In this document: one piece after another, positions 1 to 8,326 of the stretch | Position numbering within the stretch: the stretch's first letter is position 1 | How the letters are laid out: every line of letters starts with the position of its first letter | Assembly (NCBI GenBank): GCA_964556545.1 | Contig: CAZKWE010000052.1 | Span: 1-15,329 of the forward strand | From: JALSKU01 sp964556545 | GTDB lineage: Bacteria > Campylobacterota > Campylobacteria > Campylobacterales > JALSKU01 | Length of the DNA stretch: 15,329 nucleotides | Reading direction: 5' to 3' | The notes under the pieces: model-generated | The model's database searches: none | What the model saw: only the letters and a program-made list of their open reading frames with translations | What the model was told of the DNA's origin: nothing | Program-made: the position numbers and the translations under genes

Positions 1-13
1 GGTGCTATAGTTT

Positions 14-484
14 ATGTTCAATATTGTGCTTGTTCATCCGCAAATACCTCAAAATACCGGAAGTATAGGAAGAATCTGTGTAAATACGAATGCAAAACTT
101 CATATCATTAAGCCTATCGGATTTGACTTGAGTGAAAAAGCGGTAAGACGAGCAGGGCTTGATTATTGGAAGCTTTTAGACCTTAGAGTCTGGGAGAGTC
201 TGGAAGAATTTTATAAAATTAACAAGATTTATAAAGACAGATTTTTTTATGCTACGACAAAAACAGATATACCGTACTTTGAAAAACAGTTCCAAAAAGG
301 CGATTTTTTATTTTTTGGTAGTGAAACAGCCGGAATTCCCAAGGAGTTTATGGAGAATAACTGGGATAATACCATGACTATACCTATGGGTAAAAACGGC
401 AGAAGCTTAAACTTGTCTGTTAGCGTAGGGATAGTTTTATATGAAGCCATAAGGCAGAATTTTTTTTCTTTTAATGTAAATTAA
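14..484 (+). CDS. trmL: tRNA (cytidine(34)-2'-O)-methyltransferase TrmL
   Basis: SPOUT-family methyltransferase that in known members uses S-adenosylmethionine to 2'-O-methylate the wobble nucleotide of tRNA-Leu isoacceptors in the cytoplasm. The 156-residue protein has the full family length. Visible motifs are IPQNTGSIGR (residues 11-20), FGSETAGIP (101-109) and RSLNLSVSVGIVLYE (130-144); the last two form the trefoil-knot cofactor site. The ATG at 14 gives MFNIVLVHP, the usual N-terminus of the family, so the gene looks complete even though its ribosome-binding site and promoter lie at or beyond the window edge. It is followed after 66 bp by rpoD, which has its own promoter. Family assignment is firm; the exact tRNA substrate is inferred from the family. 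Confidence 0.93.
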   Translation: MFNIVLVHPQIPQNTGSIGRICVNTNAKLHIIKPIGFDLSEKAVRRAGLDYWKLLDLRVWESLEEFYKINKIYKDRFFYATTKTDIPYFEKQFQKGDFLFFGSETAGIPKEFMENNWDNTMTIPMGKNGRSLNLSVSVGIVLYEAIRQNFFSFNVN

Positions 485-496
485 AATAAATTTGGG

Positions 497-502
497 TATA
501 AT
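497..502 (+). promoter_or_regulatory. -10 box of the rpoD promoter
   Basis: TATAAT directly preceded by TTTGGG, in a T-rich stretch after the trmL stop codon. This is the usual look of a Campylobacterota housekeeping promoter, which often lacks a recognisable -35 box. Transcription would start near 509, leaving a 5' leader of about 42 nt before the ATG at 551. Confidence 0.6.
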
Positions 503-537
503 ATGGGCTTTTCATACGCATAGATTGCATTGACAAC

Positions 538-542
538 AGGAG
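538..542 (+). promoter_or_regulatory. Ribosome-binding site that fixes the rpoD start
   Basis: AGGAG lies 8 nt before the ATG at 551. An in-frame TTG at 530 sits upstream of this motif and has no such motif of its own, so the longer 618-residue reading is unlikely and the 611-residue protein is preferred. Confidence 0.75.
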
Positions 543-550
543 ATATATAT

Positions 551-2386
551 ATGACTACAAAAGAGCTCTATCTAAAACTTGAAGATTTAATTTCCACAAG
601 AAAGAAAGATTATGTAACTTATGCAGAGATTATGAGTTTTTTTGAAAAACAACCAACTATGTCAAATGCAAAAAAACTACTGTCTCTTTTAAAAAAATAT
701 GATGTAAAACTTATAACTTCGGCAGAACTTGCAAAAAGAAGAAATGTTCAAGAAGCAAAAAAAAGAGAGGAAGATAGAAAAAAAGTTCAAGACAAAGCAC
801 TTGAAGAAGAGTTTGATCTTGCAAGTGAAAAAGAGTTGTTAGAGTGGAGCAGAAGCGACAGTCCTGTTAGAATGTATCTAAGAGAAATGGGCAAAATTGA
901 TCTTTTAACAAAAGATGAAGAGATAGATATCAGCAAACAAATAGAATTCGGAGAAGATATTATCATAGATGCTTTTTGTTCCGTTCCGTATCTTATAGAT
1001 TTTATACTTGATTATAAAGAACCTCTCATAAACAGAGAAAGAAGAGTAAAAGAACTCTTTAGAAGTTTTGATGATGATAGTGATGACGAAGATGATGAAG
1101 ATGATGAAGAGAATTCAAAATCCAAAAAAACAAGCTCAAAGATATTAAAAAGAACACAGAAGGTTCAAGAGAGCTTTAAACTTCTTGAAAAAGCCAAGAA
1201 AGAGTGGATGAAAGCCTCATTAAAACCGTTAAAAGATGATGCGACGGAGGAAGAGAAGCTTCATTATGACTTGATACTTGCTTTTAAAAAGAAGATACTA
1301 AAAGAGAGGCTTCTTGATCTTGGACCTACAAGCAAACTTATAAATCAACTTGTAAAGTCAATGGAAACCGTGCTAAACAGTGGAGATGATTTTGAAAAAG
1401 AGTTAAAAAGACTTGAATACAAACTACCGCTTTTTAATGATACCTTAAAAGAGAATCATAAAAAGATACTCTCGAAGATAACAACTATGACCAAAGAGGA
1501 AATTGCTGACTCGGTTCCTGAGACAACGATGGTGTCAACTTATGTGGAGATAAAGAAACTGTTTAAAACAAAAGAGGCCAGTAAAAACAGTTTCAATCTT
1601 GATCCTGAAATTCTAAAAGAGATAATAGAACAGATAAAAAGAGGTAAAAAAATTGCCGATATAGCCAAATTTAGAATGGCAAAAAGCAACTTAAGACTTG
1701 TTGTCTCTATCGCAAAAAGATATACAAATAGAGGTCTGCCATTTCTTGATCTTATCCAGGAAGGAAATATAGGTCTTATGAAAGCGGTTGATAAGTTTGA
1801 GTATAAAAAGGGTTATAAATTTTCTACTTATGCAACATGGTGGATAAGACAGGCAATATCCAGAGCCATAGCAGATCAGGCAAGGACTATAAGAATTCCG
1901 ATACATATGATAGAAACGATAAACAGAATAAATAAAATTATAAGAAAGCATATCCAGGAAAACGGTAAAGAACCCGGAGTTGATGAGATAGCCGAAGAAG
2001 TAGGTCTTAGTGTTGATAAAGTAAAAAATGTTATCAAGATAACAAAAGAGCCTATAAGTCTTGAAGCACCCATAGGCAATGAAGAAGATGGACGTTTTGG
2101 CGATTTTGTTGAAGATAAAAGCTCGGTATCTCCTATGGATTTTATGTTAAAAGCTGATTTGAAAAATCAGATAGATGATGTACTTTCCCAGTTAAACGAG
2201 AGAGAAAAGGCAGTTATTAGAATGAGATTTGGTTTGCTTGAAGATGAGAGCGACAGGACTCTTGAAGAGATAGGAAAAGAGCTTAATGTTACAAGAGAGA
2301 GAGTAAGACAGATCGAATCAAGTGCCATAAAAAAACTAAAACACCCCAAAGTAGGAAGGAAACTGAAAAAGTATATCGGAGAGTGA
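551..2386 (+). CDS. rpoD: RNA polymerase primary sigma factor RpoD (sigma-70)
   Basis: Primary sigma factor that directs core RNA polymerase to housekeeping promoters. In 611-residue numbering, region 1.2 is around 103-135 (SPVRMYLREMGKIDLLT). A highly acidic run of Asp and Glu follows at about 174-188 within the non-conserved insert. Region 2 is about 376-447, containing RYTNRGLPFLDLIQEGNIG and TYATWWIRQAISRAIADQAR. Region 3 is about 450-525. Region 4 is about 548-602, with the helix-turn-helix TLEEIGKELNVTRERVRQIE. All parts of a group 1 sigma factor are present, and the near-identity of region 2.4 to E. coli RpoD rules out an alternative sigma factor. The start ATG is supported by AGGAG at 538-542. 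The gene has its own promoter and is followed by a hairpin at 2402-2436. Confidence 0.97.
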   Translation: MTTKELYLKLEDLISTRKKDYVTYAEIMSFFEKQPTMSNAKKLLSLLKKYDVKLITSAELAKRRNVQEAKKREEDRKKVQDKALEEEFDLASEKELLEWSRSDSPVRMYLREMGKIDLLTKDEEIDISKQIEFGEDIIIDAFCSVPYLIDFILDYKEPLINRERRVKELFRSFDDDSDDEDDEDDEENSKSKKTSSKILKRTQKVQESFKLLEKAKKEWMKASLKPLKDDATEEEKLHYDLILAFKKKILKERLLDLGPTSKLINQLVKSMETVLNSGDDFEKELKRLEYKLPLFNDTLKENHKKILSKITTMTKEEIADSVPETTMVSTYVEIKKLFKTKEASKNSFNLDPEILKEIIEQIKRGKKIADIAKFRMAKSNLRLVVSIAKRYTNRGLPFLDLIQEGNIGLMKAVDKFEYKKGYKFSTYATWWIRQAISRAIADQARTIRIPIHMIETINRINKIIRKHIQENGKEPGVDEIAEEVGLSVDKVKNVIKITKEPISLEAPIGNEEDGRFGDFVEDKSSVSPMDFMLKADLKNQIDDVLSQLNEREKAVIRMRFGLLEDESDRTLEEIGKELNVTRERVRQIESSAIKKLKHPKVGRKLKKYIGE

Positions 2387-2401
2387 TATACTTTCTTAAA
2401 A

Positions 2402-2436
2402 TGCAGACAATATTTCAAAATGCAATATTGTCCGCA
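2402..2436 (+). terminator. Hairpin downstream of rpoD, probable terminator
   Basis: The arms 2402-2414 (TGCAGACAATATT) and 2424-2436 (AATATTGTCCGCA) pair at 12 of 13 positions around a 9-nt loop, starting 16 nt after the rpoD stop codon. The following sequence is A/T-rich but is not a clean T-run, so intrinsic termination is plausible rather than certain. The hairpin also ends just before the next promoter. Confidence 0.5.
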
Positions 2437-2454
2437 TAAATATATATTTTATAG

Positions 2455-2460
2455 TATAAT
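2455..2460 (+). promoter_or_regulatory. -10 box that would give a leaderless transcript
   Basis: TATAAT ends 6 nt before the ATG at 2467. With the usual spacing, transcription would begin at or next to the A of that ATG. No purine-rich ribosome-binding motif precedes the start codon (only CCTTTT). Confidence 0.5.
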
Positions 2461-2466
2461 CCTTTT

Positions 2467-4047
2467 ATGAAAAACTTATTGATTAAATTATTTTTTTTAC
2501 TTATACCTGTTTTGGTAAATGCTTTAACATTTAAAGTAGCTACTTACAATGTAGAAAATCTTTTTGATACACAATTTAGCGGTAATGAATATGTAGAATA
2601 CATACCCAATGGCAGATATGGCTGGAATAAATATATATACACGAAAAAAATAGATAATATATCCAAAGTAATATGTGATTTAAAAGCTGAAATTATAGCT
2701 CTTGAAGAAATTGAAAGCAAACAGGCATTATTGGACCTTAGAGACGCTTTGAAAAGAAAAGGATTGTTTTATAGATATTTTGCTATAGCAGACCGGAAAA
2801 ACAGTACTGTAAAAGTAGCACTTTTATCTAAATTTCGAATTAAAAAAACAAAAGAGATAAAAGTTTCCTACGGTAGAAAATACAGAAATATTCTTGAAGT
2901 ATGGCTTGATATAGATCATAAACCTCTTGTTGTATTTGTTAATCATTGGAAATCAAAAAGTGCCGGCGAAAGCGAAAGAATCAAATATGCAAAAGCTCTC
3001 AAAAGAAGAATTCTTTCCTTGCCGAAAAATATTCCATTTATCATTCTTGGAGATTTTAACTCCAATTATAATGAAAATGTTACTTTTCTTAAAAATAAAA
3101 AGTTAAATAATACAAATGGTAAAACAGGTATAAACGATATTTTAAAAACAACCGTAAAAGGGAGAATGGTTACGATAAATGATGTGAAAAAAGATTGTTT
3201 ACTGCTTTACAATTTATGGCTGGAACTTCCATTGTCTGAAAGATATTCTTATATATATCACGGAGAAAAAGACAGTATTGATAATATCATATTGTCTTGT
3301 GGTCTATTTGATGCAAAAGGTATAGAGTATATAAAAAACTCATTTAATGTTTTCAAGCCGAATTATCTTTTTAAAAATGCTCAGATTTTCAGATGGCAAA
3401 GAGCGGGAGGATATGGAAAATTCAGCGGTAAAGGATATTCGGATCATTTGCCTGTATTTGCTTATTTTTCAACCAAAAATACTCATATCAAATTTAAAAA
3501 GATAAAAGAGATTACTTATCCGAAAATTAGTATCGATAATCTTTATAGTCAATCAACTCTAAATAAGCCTGTAACTATAAGTAAAATAGCTGTTATATAT
3601 AAAGACAGAAGCGGTGTTGTGATAAAAAAATTACAACAAAGAGCCATCTACATATATAAACACAATAAAATATTTAAAAAAGGATATTTTTACAATATAA
3701 TTGTTAATAAAATTGAAAACTATAAAGGAAATCTTGAAATAATATCTATAAAAGATGCTACAAGACTTGAAAAGATTAAAGATATAAAAAGCTATTATTT
3801 GCATTATAAAAAAGGAATGGATTTGTCAAACAAAAAGTATATAAATGAGGTGCTGTATAAATTGACAGGCATTTATAAAAAAGGATATTTGTATTATAAT
3901 GGCAATAAAAAGATAAGAGTGTACAGTAAAATTAAAAATTTTTATATACAAAACTATAAAAAAATAACTATAAGATATGCAAGAATAGTTTCTTATAAAA
4001 ATGAACCGGAAGTTGTGCTGTATTATAGTTATATGATAAAAAGGTAG
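2467..4047 (+). CDS. Exported endonuclease/exonuclease/phosphatase-family protein with C-terminal OB-like modules
   Basis: Probable secreted or periplasmic metal-dependent phosphodiesterase (DNase I-like fold). Residues 1-19 form a signal peptide (MKNLLIKLFFLLIPVLVNA). The catalytic domain runs from about 22 to 335. It shows ATYNVENLFD (25-34), the metal-binding glutamate in ALEEIES (78-84), NHWKSK (159-164), GDFNSN (195-200) and the terminal SDHLPVF (325-331), so the key Asn, Glu, Asp and His residues are all present. Residues 340-526 are extra: segments about 369-434 and 462-524 each look like a small beta-barrel (OB-type) module, each ending in a Tyr-Lys-x-x-x-Glu-hydrophobic strand. The substrate is unknown; nucleic acid is likely from the fold but other phosphoesters are possible. 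It appears to be transcribed from its own promoter without a 5' leader. The next ORF starts 6 bp after its stop codon. Confidence 0.82.
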   Translation: MKNLLIKLFFLLIPVLVNALTFKVATYNVENLFDTQFSGNEYVEYIPNGRYGWNKYIYTKKIDNISKVICDLKAEIIALEEIESKQALLDLRDALKRKGLFYRYFAIADRKNSTVKVALLSKFRIKKTKEIKVSYGRKYRNILEVWLDIDHKPLVVFVNHWKSKSAGESERIKYAKALKRRILSLPKNIPFIILGDFNSNYNENVTFLKNKKLNNTNGKTGINDILKTTVKGRMVTINDVKKDCLLLYNLWLELPLSERYSYIYHGEKDSIDNIILSCGLFDAKGIEYIKNSFNVFKPNYLFKNAQIFRWQRAGGYGKFSGKGYSDHLPVFAYFSTKNTHIKFKKIKEITYPKISIDNLYSQSTLNKPVTISKIAVIYKDRSGVVIKKLQQRAIYIYKHNKIFKKGYFYNIIVNKIENYKGNLEIISIKDATRLEKIKDIKSYYLHYKKGMDLSNKKYINEVLYKLTGIYKKGYLYYNGNKKIRVYSKIKNFYIQNYKKITIRYARIVSYKNEPEVVLYYSYMIKR

Positions 4048-4053
4048 GATAAA

Positions 4054-4155
4054 ATGATAGATACGGTAATGTTGATTCTTTTTGTTTTATTTATGATTTT
4101 TTTAGTAAGGGGTTTTATGCTCCAGTCATCTGAAAAACACAGAGATAAACAATAG
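4054..4155 (+). CDS. Small single-pass membrane peptide (33 aa)
   Basis: Short ORF starting MIDTVMLILFVLFMIFLVRG, with one hydrophobic helix at about residues 4-18 and a basic, polar tail (residues 19-33: Arg, Lys, His, Arg, Lys). By the positive-inside rule the tail should be cytoplasmic and the N-terminus periplasmic. AGGA at 4046-4049 sits 4 nt before the ATG, and the ORF begins only 6 bp after the nuclease stop codon, which suggests co-translation in one operon. The function is unknown and I do not recognise a family. The reading rests on the ribosome-binding motif, the spacing and the coherent topology; chance cannot be ruled out at this length. Confidence 0.55.
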   Translation: MIDTVMLILFVLFMIFLVRGFMLQSSEKHRDKQ

Positions 4156-4228
4156 TGCCTTACCACACCTAAAAAGAGGCTTACTGTAAACTCAGAGGCA
4201 TTCATCTGCACAAAGATATTTGGCACTA
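4153..4228. other. 76-nt stem-closed intergenic element of unknown function
   Basis: TAGTGCC (4153-4159) and GGCACTA (4222-4228) are perfect 7-nt complements enclosing 62 nt. The interior is less AT-rich than the flanks and has only short possible helices: CCT with AGG (4168-4170 and 4177-4179), TTAC with GTAA (4160-4163 and 4186-4189), CAGA with TCTG (4193-4196 and 4205-4208). The left arm overlaps the stop codon of the small peptide and the right arm lies about 28 bp before the putative glyS -10 box. It lacks the T-loop of a tRNA and the conserved apical motif of SRP RNA on either strand. It could be a small RNA, a terminator-like element or a chance pairing. Confidence 0.3.
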
Positions 4229-4256
4229 AATAATGAGAATTAAAACTTTATTTGGA

Positions 4257-4262
4257 TAAAAT
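4257..4262 (+). promoter_or_regulatory. Putative -10 box for glyS
   Basis: TAAAAT preceded by TTTGGA, five of six matches to TATAAT, resembling the context of the rpoD promoter. Transcription would start about 45 nt before the glyS ATG. Confidence 0.45.
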
Positions 4263-4313
4263 ATACGCTTAATTTTTGTTGAGTTGAATTAAAACTGTAA
4301 AAAAGGTTATTTG

Positions 4314-6329
4314 ATGTTTAAACCGTTACTTATAGAAGTTGGTGTTGAAGAGTTGCCTGCAATTCCTTTTTTAAAGGAGTTGCCGAATATTGATAAAAAA
4401 TGGAGTCAAATATTGGAAAAAAATTTACTACTTTGTGAATTTGATTTTTATTATACTCCAAGAAGAATGGTACTGTGGCATAGAGAATTTCCGGTAAAAC
4501 AGCCAAATATTACAGAAGAACTTTTTGGAGCACCTTTAAGTATAGCTTTTAAAAATGCACAGCCCACAAATGCCGCTCTTTCTTTTGCCAAAAAATGCGG
4601 TGTAGATGTAAGCAAACTTGGAAAAACACAAAAAAACGGAAAAGAAGTACTTTACTTTAAAAAAGAGATAAAGGGTAAAAATTCCAATGAACTTATAAAA
4701 GATATGTTGCATTCATTCTTAACTTCACTTAATTTTGGCAAATCAATGAGATGGGGAAATTTGGAAGAGAGTTTTATAAGACCCATCAGATGGATAAGTG
4801 TTATGCTTGGCGACGAAAATATCAGATTTGAATTGTATAATGTAAAATCAGATAATATTTCTTATCCTCATAGGTCTATATCATATGAGCCTTTCAGTTA
4901 TGATTTTGCAGGCAAATATTTTTGCAAACTTGACAAGAACGGTGTAATTTTGTATCAAAATGAAAGAAAGAAGAGAATTTTAGAACAGTTTTCAGCAATA
5001 GAAAAAAAGCATAAGATAAATGTAGAAAATGACAGTAATCTTTTGGATGAAATTGTAACAATTACAGAATATCCTACGGCACTTCTTGGAAGTTTTGATG
5101 AAGAGTTTTTAAGATTGCCCAAAGAAGTTATTATAACATCAATGAAAGAACATCAAAGATACTTTCCGGTATTTAAAGATGGCGATTTATCCAATCACTT
5201 CGTAGTTGTTTCAAATGCAGTTACGGATGATTTTTCTCTTATTGTCAGAGGTAATGAAAAAGTTTTGCGAGCAAGATTGAGCGATGCTATATTTTTTTAT
5301 GATAATGATTTGAAAAATACTCTCAAATATGAAGGGTTGAAAGATATTGTGTATATGCAAGGCCTGGGTTCAGTGTATGATAAGGAGCTTAGAGAAAAAG
5401 AGATAGCTTTGTATTTGTCCGATATTTATAACCTTGAAGAAAAAGAGTTAATCAGCAGGGCTGTAATGCTAAGCAAGGCTGATCTTTTAAGTGAAATGGT
5501 ATATGAGTTTACGGAACTCCAAGGTATAATGGGGTATTATTATGCAAAAGCAATGGGCGAAGATGAAAAAGTTTGTATTGCTATCAAAGAGCAGTATTTA
5601 CCAACCGGTGAAGATTCACCACTGCCGAGTTCACTTTTTAGCTCTATCGTGGCACTCTCGATTAAAATTGATACTATTTTAGCTCTTTTTAATATAGGTA
5701 AAATTCCAACGGGAAACAAAGATCCATACGGCTTAAGAAGAGCGGCAAATGGTATTATAAAAATAATATTGGAACAAAATCTGCCATTTGATATAGATAA
5801 GGTTTTTGATGATTTGTCGAAAAATTACAAAAATATCGATATTGAAAAAGTTAAAGAGTTTTTTATAGAGAGGCTTTATCAGTTTTTCAATGTCAATCCC
5901 TCTATCGTTAAAGCTGTGCTTCAAAGTGGTGAAAGAGATATAGTCAATATATCTAAAAAAATTACGGCATTAAACAACATAGTAACAAGCAGTGAATTTA
6001 AAGATATATTTATTACTTTTAAAAGAGTTTCCAATATTGTAAAAGATATTGATTTGGAAAGTGATTTGAGCATTGACAATGCCTTGTTTGAAAAAAATGA
6101 AGAAAAAGAGTTATATGAGAAATTTATATCTCTTAAAGATAAAGATTTTAGTGACTATGAAATAAAACTTGAAGAACTTTTCTCTTTAAAACCGGAGATA
6201 GACAATTTCTTTGATAATGTTATGGTTAATGTAGAAAATGAAAAAGTAAAAACAAACAGAAAAAATCTTATAAGTTCTATCTATAAAACATTTAAAGATA
6301 TTGCAGATATTAAAGAGATAACGATATGA
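4314..6329 (+). CDS. glyS: Glycine--tRNA ligase beta subunit
   Basis: Beta subunit of the heterotetrameric (alpha2-beta2) bacterial glycyl-tRNA synthetase, which charges tRNA-Gly in the cytoplasm; the beta subunit mainly handles tRNA binding. The product of 671 residues is of normal length. Recognisable parts are the N-terminal LLIEVGVEELPA, GKSMRWGNLEESFIRPIRW (about 142-160), the tract ITSMKEHQRYFPVF (about 275-288), and the HD-type middle region containing MGYYYAKAMGEDEKV and YLPTGEDSPLPSS. The ATG at 4314 is preferred over the TTG at 4311 because AAGG (4303-4306) lies 7 nt upstream of it. The alpha subunit gene glyQ is not in this window, so the two subunits are encoded apart. The gene converges with the DUF255 gene, leaving 13 bp between the stop codons. 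Confidence 0.96.
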   Translation: MFKPLLIEVGVEELPAIPFLKELPNIDKKWSQILEKNLLLCEFDFYYTPRRMVLWHREFPVKQPNITEELFGAPLSIAFKNAQPTNAALSFAKKCGVDVSKLGKTQKNGKEVLYFKKEIKGKNSNELIKDMLHSFLTSLNFGKSMRWGNLEESFIRPIRWISVMLGDENIRFELYNVKSDNISYPHRSISYEPFSYDFAGKYFCKLDKNGVILYQNERKKRILEQFSAIEKKHKINVENDSNLLDEIVTITEYPTALLGSFDEEFLRLPKEVIITSMKEHQRYFPVFKDGDLSNHFVVVSNAVTDDFSLIVRGNEKVLRARLSDAIFFYDNDLKNTLKYEGLKDIVYMQGLGSVYDKELREKEIALYLSDIYNLEEKELISRAVMLSKADLLSEMVYEFTELQGIMGYYYAKAMGEDEKVCIAIKEQYLPTGEDSPLPSSLFSSIVALSIKIDTILALFNIGKIPTGNKDPYGLRRAANGIIKIILEQNLPFDIDKVFDDLSKNYKNIDIEKVKEFFIERLYQFFNVNPSIVKAVLQSGERDIVNISKKITALNNIVTSSEFKDIFITFKRVSNIVKDIDLESDLSIDNALFEKNEEKELYEKFISLKDKDFSDYEIKLEELFSLKPEIDNFFDNVMVNVENEKVKTNRKNLISSIYKTFKDIADIKEITI

Positions 6330-6342
6330 TATGAGTAAGAAT

Positions 6343-8325
6343 TCAGTACTGCTCAATTTTTTCTTTAACGGTCTTAAAATCCCCATAGGCAAAACAGCTT
6401 TTTAAGTCACAACTTAAAAACTGTTTTGTTTTTGCCACTTCTTTAAGTAAAAAAGGGTAATTTATGAGGCTTATCTTTTTTTTATATTTTAAAAGATTAT
6501 TTTTTGAGCTTTTTAGGACTATGATGCCTTTTTGATAGCGAAGCAAATTATCTATCATTTGTGCATACTCTTTTGATTTATTTATCATTTCATGCTTAAA
6601 ACTAAATATAGTGTTTTTAAATATATCTTTTAATTTCAATGAGCTTTTTAGTGTTGCAAGCCTTAGAATATCTTTTAACATTATTGAAAGAGGTGAAGTA
6701 TAGTGTGTATCGTCACCGTCTGCCAAAGTAATTTTATCATTGCTGAGATACCATTTGCCGTCTTTGTAAAATTTGTTTATGGCAATATTGTTTAAAATAT
6801 ATGCTTTTTTTAAATAAGCATTATTTAAAGTAAAATTATAAGCACTTAAAAGTGTATCGACAAGATATGCATAATCCTCCAAAAGTCCGCATTGAGTAGG
6901 AATTTTTCCGTCTAATACTTGATGATATAAATCGTGATTGCTTTTTTGCATCAAAAAAAGTAGATTATTTAAAGACTTTAGACCCTCATTTAAATAAGAC
7001 GGACTGATAAAAGAAGCTTGGATTTTTGCTTTTATCATCATTGTATTCCAGGAAGTTATAATTTTTTTATCTATAAAAGGAAATTTTCTTCTCTCTTTTA
7101 TAGCTTGTATAATTTTTACTATTTTATTAAAGTTTTTTGGTTTTTTATTACCTTTTAAAAAAGGCAGAGCATATTCACTGTCATAATTGCCATCTTTTTG
7201 GATATCGAGATATTTAAGAGTTTGCACGGCATCTTCTTTTTTAACTCCTTTTGAGAGTAACTTGTTTAAAATATCTTGATACTTAAATATATAATACCCA
7301 CCTTCAATACGATTACTATTGGCATCGCTTGCACTAAAATATAATCCTTTACTGTTTTTGAAATGTTTATCAATTTCATCTATGCTTTTTTTTATCACAT
7401 TTTTAAAAGCACGGATATTTGTAATATTGTAAGCTTTGATATATGATGAAATAATTTGTGCATTTGTATAGAGCATTTTTTCAAAATGAGGAGATTTCCA
7501 CTTTCTGTCGGTAGTGTATCTAAAAAATCCTCCACTTATGATATCATATATGGAACTTTTTTGCATAGCATATAGAGTTTGAATAGCCAAACTCAAACTG
7601 TCTTTATCTTTATAGACTTTCCAATAATCCAAAAGAAGATCAATTTTTGAACTTTCAGGATATTTTGCACCCTTTCCAAAGCCTTTGTAAGTTTTGTCAA
7701 AATTATTTTTTATATTGGCGATTGCAACTTCAATGATATTTTTCCGTATAATTTTTTGAGATAAATTTTGTTTTGAAGTCTCTTTTGCAATTTTATTTGC
7801 AAGAGTATAGATACTGTTTTTATCTTTTTTGTATAAATTGGAGAAATTTGTGAGTAGTTTTATAAGTCCCGGTGAGCCGTATCCTTCATATACGGGTATA
7901 TATTTTCCGATATAAAAAGGTTTGAACTCCTCAGTTAGAAAGATATTTAAAGGCCATCCTCCGTTTTTTTTGTAAAGCTTTTGATATATCTTTTGAAATT
8001 TTTTATCAACCTGTGGCATCTCTTCTTTATCAACTTTAATGCTTATAAAATATTTATTTAACAGTTTTGCAACTGTTGTATTGTTGAATGATTCTTGTTC
8101 CATTACATGGCACCAGTGACAAGTACTGTACCCAATGGATAAAAATATCATTTTATGCTCTTTTTTCGCTTTGTAAAAAGCTTTTTTACACCAAGGATAC
8201 CAGTCGACTTTATTGTATAAATGCTGTTTTAGATATGGTGAAGTTTGTCCTGCTAAATGATTTGGCTTATTTGCAAGTACACCAATACAAAGCATAAGAA
8301 AAATAATAAAATATTTTTTTATCAT
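6343..8325 (-). CDS. Exported DUF255 / YyaL-type thioredoxin-domain protein
   Basis: Member of the YyaL (SSP411-like) family: an N-terminal thioredoxin-fold domain (DUF255) joined to an alpha/alpha-barrel resembling six-hairpin glycosidases. Its biochemical role is unknown. Residues 1-18 are a signal peptide, so this copy is likely periplasmic; many family members have no signal. Family marks are NHLAGQTSPYLKQH (22-35), the CHWC redox-type motif (69-72) in GYSTCHWCHVMEQESF, GGWPLNIFLT (122-131), the block beginning GGFFRYTTD at 265 and ending HFEKMLY at 286, and SASDANS, the usual S-A-x-D-A-x-S signature. The common VDREERPDVD segment is altered to VDKEEMPQVD. At 660 residues the length is normal. 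The start lies 1 nt past the stop codon of the reductase gene with no clear ribosome-binding motif, so translation is probably coupled to it. Confidence 0.87.
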   Translation of the reverse strand: MIKKYFIIFLMLCIGVLANKPNHLAGQTSPYLKQHLYNKVDWYPWCKKAFYKAKKEHKMIFLSIGYSTCHWCHVMEQESFNNTTVAKLLNKYFISIKVDKEEMPQVDKKFQKIYQKLYKKNGGWPLNIFLTEEFKPFYIGKYIPVYEGYGSPGLIKLLTNFSNLYKKDKNSIYTLANKIAKETSKQNLSQKIIRKNIIEVAIANIKNNFDKTYKGFGKGAKYPESSKIDLLLDYWKVYKDKDSLSLAIQTLYAMQKSSIYDIISGGFFRYTTDRKWKSPHFEKMLYTNAQIISSYIKAYNITNIRAFKNVIKKSIDEIDKHFKNSKGLYFSASDANSNRIEGGYYIFKYQDILNKLLSKGVKKEDAVQTLKYLDIQKDGNYDSEYALPFLKGNKKPKNFNKIVKIIQAIKERRKFPFIDKKIITSWNTMMIKAKIQASFISPSYLNEGLKSLNNLLFLMQKSNHDLYHQVLDGKIPTQCGLLEDYAYLVDTLLSAYNFTLNNAYLKKAYILNNIAINKFYKDGKWYLSNDKITLADGDDTHYTSPLSIMLKDILRLATLKSSLKLKDIFKNTIFSFKHEMINKSKEYAQMIDNLLRYQKGIIVLKSSKNNLLKYKKKISLINYPFLLKEVAKTKQFLSCDLKSCFAYGDFKTVKEKIEQY

Positions 8326-8326
8326 T

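Noticed and set aside
530..550. N-terminal extension of RpoD from a TTG start
   Set aside because: The TTG has no ribosome-binding motif and lies upstream of the AGGAG that serves ATG 551.
4153..4228. tRNA or SRP RNA at the 76-nt element
   Set aside because: The size and end pairing suggest a tRNA, but there is no T-loop GTTC motif or D and anticodon arms, and the SRP apical motif is absent on both strands.
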